A DNA stretch of 32,806 bases. Origin: Actinomycetes bacterium. Lineage in GTDB: Bacteria; Actinomycetota; Actinomycetes; Propionibacteriales; Nocardioidaceae. The notes below the pieces were generated by a model that saw only the letters and a program-made list of their open reading frames with translations, had not been told where the DNA came from and made no database searches. The stretch covers positions 1-32,806 of the forward strand of contig JAEWXC010000047.1 of the NCBI GenBank assembly GCA_023396115.1, written 5' to 3'. Positions 7,280-13,691 of the stretch are shown here, one piece after another. The first letter of the stretch is position 1, and each line of letters starts with the position of its first letter. The translations under genes were made by a program, and so were the position numbers.

Positions 7280-7307
7280 GGGTCCTGCCCGCCCGAGCGG
7301 TCCGGCG

Positions 7308-7832
7308 TCAGGTCACGAACCGCAGGTCGGCGTTCTCCCGGGTCCGGGCCCGGGCGTGCAGGTCGGCCTCGTCGAGCAGCCACTGGTCCCAGTAGGGCTG
7401 CTGTTCCTCGCCGTCGCGCTCGCGCCCGCGGGCCCGGCGCAGCTCGGCCTCGGCCTCGACCCACACCACCAGCGAGGCCAGGGACCGGTGCCGGCCGACC
7501 GCCGCACCCACCCCCTCCACGACGACCACCGCGCCCGGTGCCGGTGCGGCCACCGGGACGACCTCGGTGAACGCGCTCGCGTGCCAGTCCCACCGTCGCC
7601 ACGACGACGCCTCGTCCCGGGCCAGCGGTACCAGCAGCGCCGTCAGGGTGTCGGCGAGCCCGGGCAGTCCGCGCCACCCGGCCAACATCTCGTCGGTGTG
7701 CAGCACCATGCCTCCGGTGAGCCGGGCGACCTCGGTGGCCAGGCTGGTCTTGCCCGAACCGGCCAGGCCGTCCACGCACAGCAACCGGCCCGCGCCGAGC
7801 CGTGCCGGGGCCCGGGTCAGCGCCGCCACCAC
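7308..7832 (-). CDS. P-loop nucleoside/uridine kinase-like protein
   Basis: This 174-residue NTP-binding protein has a Walker A motif GLAGSGKTS at 22-30, a Walker B-like VVVVEGVG near residue 105, and an acceptor-site motif HTDEML at 45-50. It resembles the uridine kinase/phosphoribulokinase group of small kinases, but the substrate cannot be read from the sequence. It lies about 30 bp downstream of the aldolase-like gene on the same strand and is probably co-transcribed with it. The start is uncertain: two consecutive GTG codons (7835 and 7832) are the best candidates, and the binding site is poor. It converges with the hisG-linked membrane protein, leaving 28 bp between stop codons. Confidence 0.75.
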   Translation of the reverse strand: MVAALTRAPARLGAGRLLCVDGLAGSGKTSLATEVARLTGGMVLHTDEMLAGWRGLPGLADTLTALLVPLARDEASSWRRWDWHASAFTEVVPVAAPAPGAVVVVEGVGAAVGRHRSLASLVVWVEAEAELRRARGRERDGEEQQPYWDQWLLDEADLHARARTRENADLRFVT

Positions 7833-7864
7833 CGCCTCGACGTCGTCGGCGGCCCACCGGCTGC

Positions 7865-9091
7865 TCAGAACGCGAGCCCCTCGCCGCGGTAGCTGGGCAC
7901 CGACTCGACGATCCGGTCACCGGCGACCAGGTGCGCGGTGGTGGTGTGCTCGAACAGCTCGCCGGACTTGGCGTGCCGGAACCAGACCAGGTCCCCGATC
8001 CGCAGGTTCGCCGCCACCGGCCCGGTCAACGGGGTCTGCACCTCCCCAGCGCCCTCCAGACCGGTCAGCTCCAGACCGCCGGGAGCCCACGGGATCGGTG
8101 CCCGGTCGGGCCCGACAGGCCCGGAGGCGATCAGCCCACCGCCGTGCACGGTGGCCACCTCGGGGGAGGGACGGCGCACCACCCGCAGGCCGAAGAACGC
8201 CGCCGGTCGCGGGGTGAAGGAGGCGTAGTGGTCGAACAGACCCGGGACCAGCAACCCGGAGCCGGCAGCGACCTCGGTGACGACCGGGTCCCCGACGGTG
8301 GTTTCCACGGAGCCGGAGCCGCCGGCGTTGAAGAACTCCAGGTCGGCGTGGCGGGTGAGGGCGTCGACGACCTGCCGGCGGCGGGTGGCGAGCTGGGAGA
8401 CCGAGGCCTGCTTGAGCCGGCGCACCACGAACGACTTGGCCCGCTGGTGCGGGACGGTGTCGGGGACGCCGGCCACCTGCCCCTCGTAGGTCATCGCCCC
8501 GACCAGCACGAACCCCGGGCGCCGGGCGACCAGCCGCGCCAGCCGTTCGGCCTCCTCGGCGCCGGTGACGGGGGACCGCTTCGGGCCGACCCGGCCACGG
8601 CCCAGGTCGAGTCCGGCGTCGACGTCCAAGCACAACCGCACCGGGACCGAGGTGGAGTGCCGGACCCGGTCGATGACGTCCAGGTGGGCCTGGTTGTCGA
8701 ACATCAGGGTGATCGCGGCTGCGGCGGACGGGGAGGCGACCAGTTCGGCCAGGGCGCCGGCGTCCACCGTCGGGTAGGCCACGACGATGTCGTCACTGAT
8801 GCCGTGTTCGAAGAGCCACAGCGCCTCCCGCAGCGTGAACGCGAGCACCCCCTCGAAGCCGTCCCGGGCCAGCACCCGCTCGATCAGGGCTGGCACCCGC
8901 AGCGACTTCGACGCCACCCGGATCGGCTTGCCCGCCGCCCGACGCAGCAGGTCGTCGGCGTTGGCGTCGAAGGCGTCCAGGTCGACCACCACGGTGGGGG
9001 TCGGGAGCGGTTCGTCGTGGTGCTCGACAGCGGCGTTGAGCCGACGGAGCAGGGCGGTGCGGGCTGCGCGCTCGGCGGAGGAGTCCGACAT
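7865..9091 (-). CDS. PLP-dependent amino acid deaminase/aldolase (alanine racemase-fold, DSD1/D-threonine aldolase-like)
   Basis: The protein has the N-terminal TIM-barrel PLP domain of alanine racemases. After TPTVVVDLDAFDANADDLL comes RVASKSLRVP, with K62 the likely Schiff-base lysine. A C-terminal beta domain (about 280-408) resembles D-serine dehydratase and D-threonine aldolase: HGGGLIASG, then LRIGDLVWFRHAKSGE and a closing metal-site-like region. Predicted activity is cleavage or deamination of a hydroxy-amino acid; the exact substrate is unknown. ATG 9091 is preferred over GTG 9100 because TAGCGT (9104-9099) lies 7 nt upstream, making the transcript leaderless and placing the GTG within the promoter. 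Length is then 408 residues. It is divergent from the SseB-like gene. Confidence 0.8.
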   Translation of the reverse strand: MSDSSAERAARTALLRRLNAAVEHHDEPLPTPTVVVDLDAFDANADDLLRRAAGKPIRVASKSLRVPALIERVLARDGFEGVLAFTLREALWLFEHGISDDIVVAYPTVDAGALAELVASPSAAAAITLMFDNQAHLDVIDRVRHSTSVPVRLCLDVDAGLDLGRGRVGPKRSPVTGAEEAERLARLVARRPGFVLVGAMTYEGQVAGVPDTVPHQRAKSFVVRRLKQASVSQLATRRRQVVDALTRHADLEFFNAGGSGSVETTVGDPVVTEVAAGSGLLVPGLFDHYASFTPRPAAFFGLRVVRRPSPEVATVHGGGLIASGPVGPDRAPIPWAPGGLELTGLEGAGEVQTPLTGPVAANLRIGDLVWFRHAKSGELFEHTTTAHLVAGDRIVESVPSYRGEGLAF

Positions 9092-9104
9092 GGGGGGCAC
9101 GCTA
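9091..9104 (-). promoter_or_regulatory. Leaderless promoter of the aldolase-like gene
   Basis: On the minus strand TAGCGT (9104-9099) is followed by seven nucleotides and ATG (9091-9089), without a Shine-Dalgarno sequence. This decides the start codon over the upstream in-frame GTG at 9100. Confidence 0.55.
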
Positions 9105-9156
9105 CCGGCGCCCGCCCAGCGGCGGGACGGGGATCAGAGGATGGGAGGATGGTGCC

Positions 9157-9654
9157 GTGCTGACCATCCCCGACCCCGGCTTCGCAGGCGACGAGGGCGC
9201 CGCCGATCCCGAGGTGCTCCGTGCCCTGTCCGCCGCGTCGGCGGACCCGGCGGCCTACCCCGCCGCCGTGGCCGCGCTGTCCCGCTCGCGCGTCCTGGTG
9301 CCCGTGGTGGCGCTGCTCGGTGAGGTGGAGTACGACGAGAACGGGCTGGCGCACGACAAGACCTCCGACATGGCCGCGGTGCTGATGACCGGCGCCGACG
9401 GTCGCCTGGCCCTGCTGGCCTTCACCGGCACCGGGTCGCTGACCGCCTGGAACCCCGAGGCGCGTCCGGTCCCGGTCCCGGCCCGGATCGCCGCCCAGTC
9501 GGCGATCCAGGACGACGCGGCCGCCCTGGTCGTCGACATCGCCGGTCCGGCGCTGCTCGTGGTCGAGGGGGAGGACCTGACCGCCCTCGCCGCCGGGTGG
9601 ACCCTGGTCCGGGTCGGGGACTCGCACGCGTGGATTCGTCCCGACGCCGGCTGA
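9157..9654 (+). CDS. SseB-family protein
   Basis: The 165-residue soluble protein resembles the SseB N-terminal domain family: an Ala-rich helical start, then RSRVLVPVVALLGE, a short polar loop (KTSDMAAVLMTGADGR), LLAFTGTGSLTAWNPEARPVPV and a C-terminal ALLVVEGEDL strand-helix. Such genes commonly sit just upstream of infC in actinobacteria; the function is unknown. The name comes from enterobacterial SseB, but no link to rhodanese activity or secretion is visible here. GTG 9157 is chosen because GGGAGGA at 9143-9149 lies 7 nt upstream. The gene is divergent from the aldolase-like gene with a 65-bp spacer. The infC leader begins directly after its stop. Confidence 0.75.
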   Translation: MLTIPDPGFAGDEGAADPEVLRALSAASADPAAYPAAVAALSRSRVLVPVVALLGEVEYDENGLAHDKTSDMAAVLMTGADGRLALLAFTGTGSLTAWNPEARPVPVPARIAAQSAIQDDAAALVVDIAGPALLVVEGEDLTALAAGWTLVRVGDSHAWIRPDAG

Positions 9655-9930
9655 TCGGTTAACCTTCTCCAGACCGATCCGCGCGGACCATCTGCACGGA
9701 TCTCCAAGCGGAGGCGAGCAACACACGTCTCCCACCCGCACCGACCGCTCCAGGTCGTCGGGTCCGGTCGCGAACAGGGCTCCTGGTCCGGTTCGTTGGT
9801 GCGTGCCCTGCACTGCAGGGAGGCGTGTCGTGACTGGCTTCCGCTTGGACGAGCGGAAGCCTTCGTGCATTTCGGGCCCAGTGCCCGGACGGCAACGGCG
9901 GTTGCCGGACACGAGCCAACAGGAGGACAC
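9655..9930 (+). promoter_or_regulatory. infC promoter and long structured 5' leader
   Basis: TAACCT at 9660-9665 is a candidate -10 element, which would give a leader of about 260 nt. The leader contains several hairpins: GATCCG 9676-9681 with CGGATC 9697-9702; CCCTGC 9806-9811 with GCAGGG 9815-9820; a perfect 10-bp stem GGCTTCCGCT 9836-9845 with AGCGGAAGCC 9852-9861; and GGCAAC 9891-9896 with GTTGCC 9901-9906. Operons for IF3, L35 and L20 are autoregulated through 5' leaders in other bacteria. Whether this leader acts the same way is unknown. Confidence 0.5.
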
Positions 9931-10611
9931 ATCAGCACCGAGCTGCGTATCAACGAGCGGATCCGGGTTCCCGAGGTCCGTCTCGTCGGACCCAACGGAG
10001 AAACGGTCGGCATCGTGCCGACCGACCAGGCACTCAAGCTTGCCCAGGAGGCGGACCTCGACCTCGTCGAGATCGCGCCGCAGGGCCGGCCGCCCGTCTG
10101 CAAGCTCATGGACTACGGGAAGTTCAAGTACGAGAACGCCCAGAAGGCCCGTGAGGCGCGCCGGAACCAGACGAACGTCATCATCAAGGAGATGAAGCTT
10201 CGTCCCAAGATCGACCAGCACGACTACGAGACGAAGAAGGGCCACGTGGTCCGCTTCCTCGCGGCCGGCGACAAGGTCAAGATCACGATCATGTTCCGTG
10301 GCCGTGAGCAGCACCGCCCCGAGCTCGGCTTCCGCCTGCTGCAGAAGCTGGCCGAGGACGTGCAGGAGCTCGGCTTCGTGGAGTCCGCGCCCAAGCAGGA
10401 CGGCCGCAACATGATCATGGTGCTCGGCCCGCACAAGAAGAAGGCCGACGCCAAGGTCGAGGCCCAGGCTGCCAAGGAGTCGAAGGCCGCCGAGCGTGCG
10501 GCTGCCGAGGCCGAGGACAAGGCCTACCGCGCCCCCAAGGGTGACCAGCAGGTCGCCAAGAAGAAGGAGCGCGGTCGCTCCGAGAACCTCGACCCCGAGA
10601 TCGAGGCCTGA
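9931..10611 (+). CDS. infC: Translation initiation factor IF-3, with AUC start
   Basis: IF-3 binds the 30S subunit, prevents premature joining of 50S and checks the start codon. The conserved N-terminus (STELRINERIRVPEVRLVG) begins directly after ATC at 9931, and AGGAGG at 9921-9926 is ideally placed 4 nt before it. The next in-frame ATG lies deep inside the protein, and upstream ATG or GTG codons lack a binding site. The start is therefore almost certainly AUC, a non-canonical codon that IF-3 itself discriminates against. The N-domain has PPVCKLMDYGKFKYE; the C-domain has MKLRPKIDQHDYETKKGHV and NMIMVLGPHKKK. A Lys/Ala/Glu-rich tail of about 45 residues extends beyond the roughly 180-residue bacterial norm. 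Product length is 226 residues. Confidence 0.93.
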   Translation: MSTELRINERIRVPEVRLVGPNGETVGIVPTDQALKLAQEADLDLVEIAPQGRPPVCKLMDYGKFKYENAQKAREARRNQTNVIIKEMKLRPKIDQHDYETKKGHVVRFLAAGDKVKITIMFRGREQHRPELGFRLLQKLAEDVQELGFVESAPKQDGRNMIMVLGPHKKKADAKVEAQAAKESKAAERAAAEAEDKAYRAPKGDQQVAKKKERGRSENLDPEIEA

Positions 10612-10690
10612 GCGCCCCGGCGCTCACCCAGACACACCCTCACGGCGTCCGGCACCCCGGCCGCCCGCGACGAGAACGAAAGAGGCGAAC

Positions 10691-10885
10691 ATGCCGAAGA
10701 ACAAGACCCACTCCGGGGCTTCCAAGCGCTTCCGGGTGACCGGTTCGGGCAAGGTCCTGCGCGAGAAGGCCGGCAAGCGGCACAACCTGGAGAAGAAGCC
10801 CTCCAAGGTCACCCGGCGCATGACCGGCACGGTCGAGCTGGCCAAGGCCGACGTTCCCCGCGCGAAGAAGATGCTCGGTCTCTGA
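10691..10885 (+). CDS. rpmI: 50S ribosomal protein L35
   Basis: L35 is a small, highly basic protein of the large ribosomal subunit that binds 23S rRNA. The 64-residue product begins MPKNKTHSGASKRFRVTGSG and carries the KAGKRHNLEKK segment and a C-terminal PRAKKMLGL, all standard for the family. Start ATG 10691 is preceded by AAAGAGG. It sits between infC (79-bp gap) and rplT (43-bp gap) in the conserved infC-rpmI-rplT order, where stoichiometric expression from one message is expected. Confidence 0.97.
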   Translation: MPKNKTHSGASKRFRVTGSGKVLREKAGKRHNLEKKPSKVTRRMTGTVELAKADVPRAKKMLGL

Positions 10886-10928
10886 CCGGCAACACCACCA
10901 CTTTCAGAGACTGAGCAAGGAGTAAGAA

Positions 10929-11312
10929 ATGGCACGCGTCAAGCGGGCAGTCAACGCCCAGAAGAAGCGCCGGGTCGTCCTCGAGCGGGCGTCGGGTTAC
11001 CGGGGTCAGCGCTCGCGCCTGTACCGCAAGGCCAAGGAGCAGGTCACCCACTCGCTGGTCTACAGCTACAACGACCGCCGCAAGAACAAGGGCAACTTCC
11101 GCAAGCTGTGGATCCAGCGCATCAACGCTGCTGCCCGCGCCAACGGCATGACCTACAACCGCTTCATCCAGGGCCTGAACCTGGCGGGCATCGAGGTCGA
11201 CCGCAAGATCCTGGCCGAGCTGGCCGTCAACGACGCCCCGGCCTTCGCCGCGATCGTCGAGGCCGCCAAGGCCGCCCTGCCCGAGGACGTCAACGCCCCC
11301 AAGGCGTCCTGA
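10929..11312 (+). CDS. rplT: 50S ribosomal protein L20
   Basis: L20 binds 23S rRNA early and is essential for assembly of the 50S subunit; in several bacteria it also represses its own operon. The 127-residue protein begins MARVKRAVNAQKKRR. It has the basic N-terminal extension with GYRGQRSRLYRKAKEQV and the globular C-terminal domain with LWIQRINAAARANGMTYNRF. The ATG is preceded by AAGGAGTAAGAA. The stop lies 19 bp before the rRNA methyltransferase start. No separate terminator fits in that spacer, which makes the hairpin at 11386-11417 notable. Confidence 0.97.
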   Translation: MARVKRAVNAQKKRRVVLERASGYRGQRSRLYRKAKEQVTHSLVYSYNDRRKNKGNFRKLWIQRINAAARANGMTYNRFIQGLNLAGIEVDRKILAELAVNDAPAFAAIVEAAKAALPEDVNAPKAS

Positions 11313-11331
11313 CCCCCTCAGGGTTTCTTTC

Positions 11332-12132
11332 GTGACGACTCCTCTCTCGCACGGCAACGTGCGCGTCAAGGAGGCTCGGAAGCTCAGCCGCCGCTCGGTG
11401 CGAACCGAGCGGCGGCTCTTCCTTGCCGACGGGCCGAAGGCCACCGAGGGTGCCCTGTCGGTGCCCGGCTGCGTGCAGGAGGTCTTCGTGACCGTGCGCG
11501 GTGCCGAGACCTTCGCCTCGCTGCTCGACGGCGTCCCGGTGCCGGTGACCCTGGTCGAGGACCGGGCGATGGACGGCCTGTCCGACGCCGTCAGCCCGGC
11601 CGGCATCGTCGCGGTGTGTCACCCCGTCGACGTCCCCCTGGACGACCTGCTGGCCGTAACCGACCGGGCCTCGCGCCTGGTGGCGCTGGCCGCGGACGTC
11701 CGTGACCCCGGCAACGCCGGCAACCTGGTCCGGACCGCCGACGCGGCCGGTGCCGATGGTGTCGTCCTGGCCGGTCACTCGGTGGACGCGTACAACCCCA
11801 AGGCCGTCCGCGCCAGCGTGGGCAGCCTGTTCCACCTGCCCGTCGCCACCGAACCCGACCCGGCCCAGGCCGTGGGCGCGGCCCGGGCCGCCGGTCTGGT
11901 CGTGCTGGCCGCCGACGGTGCCGGCGAGGTCGACCTCTTCGACGCCGACGAACTGCTCGCCGGCCCCACCGCCTGGCTCCTGGGCAACGAGGCCTGGGGC
12001 CTGCCCACCGAGCTCGCCGCCCTCGCCGACCACCGGGTCCGCATCCCGCTGCTCGGCGGCGCCGAGTCCCTCAACCTGGCCACCGCCGCAGCGGTCTGCC
12101 TCTTCACCAGCGCCCGCCTGCACCGCCGCTGA
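11332..12132 (+). CDS. TrmH/SpoU-family RNA 2'-O-methyltransferase
   Basis: The protein belongs to the SPOUT class, which transfers a methyl group from S-adenosylmethionine to a ribose 2'-OH in rRNA or tRNA. An N-terminal substrate-binding domain (about 10-105) precedes the knotted catalytic domain. Motif 1 is DVRDPGNAGNLVRTADAAG (122-140), motif 2 WLLGNEAWGLP (215-225) and motif 3 IPLLGGAESLNLATAAAV (238-255). The target nucleotide cannot be told from the sequence; a 23S rRNA target is likely given the position beside rplT. GTG 11332 is the likely start although its binding site is poor, which suggests coupling to rplT translation. Codons 19-29 encode a perfect inverted repeat (listed separately). 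Length is 266 residues. Confidence 0.9.
   Translation: MTTPLSHGNVRVKEARKLSRRSVRTERRLFLADGPKATEGALSVPGCVQEVFVTVRGAETFASLLDGVPVPVTLVEDRAMDGLSDAVSPAGIVAVCHPVDVPLDDLLAVTDRASRLVALAADVRDPGNAGNLVRTADAAGADGVVLAGHSVDAYNPKAVRASVGSLFHLPVATEPDPAQAVGAARAAGLVVLAADGAGEVDLFDADELLAGPTAWLLGNEAWGLPTELAALADHRVRIPLLGGAESLNLATAAAVCLFTSARLHRR
11386..11417 (+). terminator. Terminator-like hairpin inside the methyltransferase gene
   Basis: AGCCGCCGCTCGGT (11386-11399) and ACCGAGCGGCGGCT (11404-11417) form a perfect 14-bp stem closed by a GCGA tetraloop of the stable GNRA type. The stem is followed by CTTCCTT. It lies 74 nt after the rplT stop, where an intrinsic terminator for infC-rpmI-rplT would be expected, yet within codons 19-29 of the next gene. 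Function as a terminator or attenuator is inferred. Confidence 0.55.
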
Positions 12133-12158
12133 CCTCCCTCCCACGCCGACCTCCCCCC

Positions 12159-12300
12159 CTTGTGCGGCGCCGACCGGGCACTTGTGCGGCGCTGACCGGG
12201 CACTTGCGTGGCGCCGACCGGGCACTTGTGCGGCGCCGACCGGGCACTTGCGCGAGGCCGACCGGGCACTTCCGCGGCGCTCACCGGGCACTTGTGCGAC
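12159..12300 (-). repeat. 22-bp tandem repeat array, left arm (6 full units plus a partial)
   Basis: Units of exactly 22 bp begin at 12159, 12181, 12203, 12225, 12247 and 12269, with a truncated unit at 12291-12300. On the plus strand each unit is CTTGTGCGGCGCCGACCGGG followed by CA, with a few substitutions. The array is the reverse complement of the one at 12774-13012 (for instance the unit at 12181 and the unit at 12906 match at 21 of 22 positions). It fills most of the gap between the methyltransferase gene and the DUF4031 gene. Confidence 0.9.
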
Positions 12301-12418
12301 CAGCACCCCCTGCACGGAACCGATCTGTGGCGGCGGTGTCGGTGCGCTTGGCAACTGGCTGAGGCAGCGGGCCCCGGCATCCGATCCAGTCCTTCACCTG
12401 CGAGCAGGACAGGTAGGT

Positions 12419-12431
12419 CACACTGGTGGGG
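12419..12431 (+). promoter_or_regulatory. Weak leaderless promoter of the DUF4031 gene
   Basis: CACACT at 12419-12424 lies 6 nt before the GTG at 12431, the spacing seen at other leaderless starts in this window. It deviates from TANNNT at the first base, so confidence is low. Confidence 0.3.
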
Positions 12432-12691
12432 TGATCCTGATCGACCCGCCCCTGGTCCCGCGGTACGGGCGCACGTGGTCACACCTGGTCTCCGACGTCT
12501 CCTTCGAGGAACTGCACGCCTTCGCCGCAGAAGCCGGCCTGCCCGGCCGGGCGTTCCACCGCGACCACTACGACGTGCCCGCGGAACTTCACCAGGTGAT
12601 GGTCTCGGCGGGCGCCGTGGAGGTGTCCACCCGCGAGATCGTCACACGTCTCCGCGCGGCAGGTCTGCGACGTCGTCGGTCGCGCTGCTGA
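12431..12691 (+). CDS. DUF4031 family protein (86 aa)
   Basis: The product starts ILIDPPLVPRYGRTWSHLVS and continues SFEELHAFAAEAGLPGRAFHRDHYDVPAELHQVMVSAGAV, which I recognise as the short DUF4031 family. It has conserved His and Asp residues (HRDHYDVP near 48-55) and a basic C-terminus. The fold suggests a small nucleotide- or metal-binding protein, but the biochemical role is unknown. GTG 12431 is the only start that gives the family N-terminus. The gene is bracketed by two inverted 22-bp repeat arrays and faces the HD-domain gene at 13031. A functional link to the HD protein is possible but not shown. Confidence 0.75.
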   Translation: MILIDPPLVPRYGRTWSHLVSDVSFEELHAFAAEAGLPGRAFHRDHYDVPAELHQVMVSAGAVEVSTREIVTRLRAAGLRRRRSRC

Positions 12692-12773
12692 TCACGGTCG
12701 GGGTGGGTTGCGCGCTGCGTTCACGCCGAACCTGGCTGACCTCGGCCCTGCGGGCGTGAGGCCGCCACGCAAG

Positions 12774-13012
12774 TGCCCGGTCAGCGTCACGCAAACGCCC
12801 GGTCAGGACCACGGAAGTGCCCGGTCAGCGTCACGCAAACGCCCGGTCAGGACCACGGAAGTGCCCGGTCAGCGTCACGCAAACGCCCGGTCAGGACCAC
12901 GGAAGTGCCCGGTGAGCGCCGCACAAGTGCCCGGTCGGCGACAGAGTGCCCGGTGAGCGTCGCGGAAATGCCCGGTTGGCGTCGCATTCACGCCGGGTGA
13001 TCGCCACGGAAG
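12774..13012 (+). repeat. 22-bp tandem repeat array, right arm (about 11 units), inverted relative to the left arm
   Basis: Units begin at 12774, 12796, 12818, 12840, 12862, 12884, 12906, 12928 (only 19 bp), 12947, 12969 and 12991. Each carries the core TGCCCGGTCAGCGTCACGC or a close variant. The first six units are three identical copies of a 44-bp higher-order unit (12774-12905), pointing to recent duplication. The repeats are directly abutting, with no unique spacers, so this is not a CRISPR array. It separates the convergent DUF4031 and HD-domain genes. Confidence 0.92.
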
Positions 13013-13030
13013 GGGGGGGAGGCCGGGCGG

Positions 13031-13618
13031 TCAGGAGGTGCTGGTACGGAGCGAGGCGAGCTCGGCGGTGAGGTTCGCCCGCGCGGCGGCCTCCCACCGG
13101 GCACGCCCTGCCTCGGTGTGGAACAACTCCCCGTCGGCCAGCGACTCCAGGACGGCGGTGCGCCCGGCGGCGAACGTGGCGTCGTCCAGGTGCGCGTACT
13201 CGCGCCGCACACCGGCCACGTAGTCGGCGTACCGCTCGGGGCCGCTGGCCAGGATCGCCAGGTCGGCGTCGCAGAGCAGCGCCCCCAGACGGTCGTCCGG
13301 CTCGGGCTGGTGGGTGGCGGTCAACCGGACGAGCCGCGCCACTTCCTCGCCCACCCCGACGTCGGCGAGCGCCTCCAGCGCCCAGCGCGCCGAACGCTCC
13401 TCGTCGTCACGCAGACCCTCGTAGACGGCGTCGTGGAACCACGCAGCCAGACGCAGCACCTCGAGGTCCTCGGGCGCCCCACCGGCCAGCAGGTCCAGGT
13501 GGTCCAGCACCTCCAGCAGGTGGGTCAGGTCGTGGTAGCCGCGGTCCGGCGAGGTCCAGGCCGCGAGCAACTGCTCGCGCAGCTCGGGGAGCTCGGGAAG
13601 GGGCCAGCGATGGTGCAC
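13031..13618 (-). CDS. HD-domain phosphohydrolase-like protein
   Basis: The 195-residue soluble protein carries the HD metal-site residues: YHDLTHLLEVL (29-37), WFHDAVYEG with the H62-D63 doublet, TATHQPE, and LCDADLAILA with a late Asp. This matches the predicted metal-dependent HD superfamily group (COG4339-like). The substrate is unknown but is probably a phosphorylated nucleotide or similar small molecule. The start is taken as GTG 13618, which gives HHRWPLPELPELREQL. GTG 13627 is three codons upstream, and a much longer upstream open frame is an antisense artefact of the divergent kinase gene. It is convergent with DUF4031 across the repeat array and divergent from the kinase (72-bp spacer). 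Confidence 0.8.
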   Translation of the reverse strand: MHHRWPLPELPELREQLLAAWTSPDRGYHDLTHLLEVLDHLDLLAGGAPEDLEVLRLAAWFHDAVYEGLRDDEERSARWALEALADVGVGEEVARLVRLTATHQPEPDDRLGALLCDADLAILASGPERYADYVAGVRREYAHLDDATFAAGRTAVLESLADGELFHTEAGRARWEAAARANLTAELASLRTSTS

Positions 13619-13677
13619 GTCGTCCACGCCGACAGTGAACCACCTCGTCGAAGCCGTCGTCGGCGGACCCGGACCGG

Positions 13678-13691
13678 TAGGTTCGCCGACG
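13678..13691 (+). promoter_or_regulatory. Leaderless promoter of the PAS-type histidine kinase
   Basis: TAGGTT at 13678-13683 is followed by seven nucleotides and GTG at 13691, with no ribosome binding site. The element fixes the kinase start and lies in the short divergent spacer with the HD-domain gene. Confidence 0.6.

Noticed and set aside
9796..9930. In-frame upstream ATG for infC at 9796
   Set aside because: The extra 45 residues have no family match and no binding site; the perfectly spaced AGGAGG points to ATC 9931.
9830..10195. Out-of-frame GTG-initiated frame overlapping infC, considered as a regulatory upstream ORF
   Set aside because: A GGGAGG lies 6 nt before GTG 9830, but the frame runs deep into infC in another phase with an arginine/serine-rich composition typical of frame shadows.
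11313..11331. Intrinsic terminator in the rplT-methyltransferase spacer
   Set aside because: The CCCTCAGGG-TTTCTTT stretch gives only a 3-bp stem, too weak to be a terminator by itself.
12708..13000. Repetitive proteins encoded by the right-hand repeat array
   Set aside because: Several frames stay open only because the 22-bp unit lacks stops; the peptides have a 66-nt period, no binding site and no family resemblance.
12159..13012. CRISPR array
   Set aside because: Repeat units are directly adjacent at 22 bp, have no unique spacers, diverge gradually, occur in two opposite orientations, and no cas gene is nearby.
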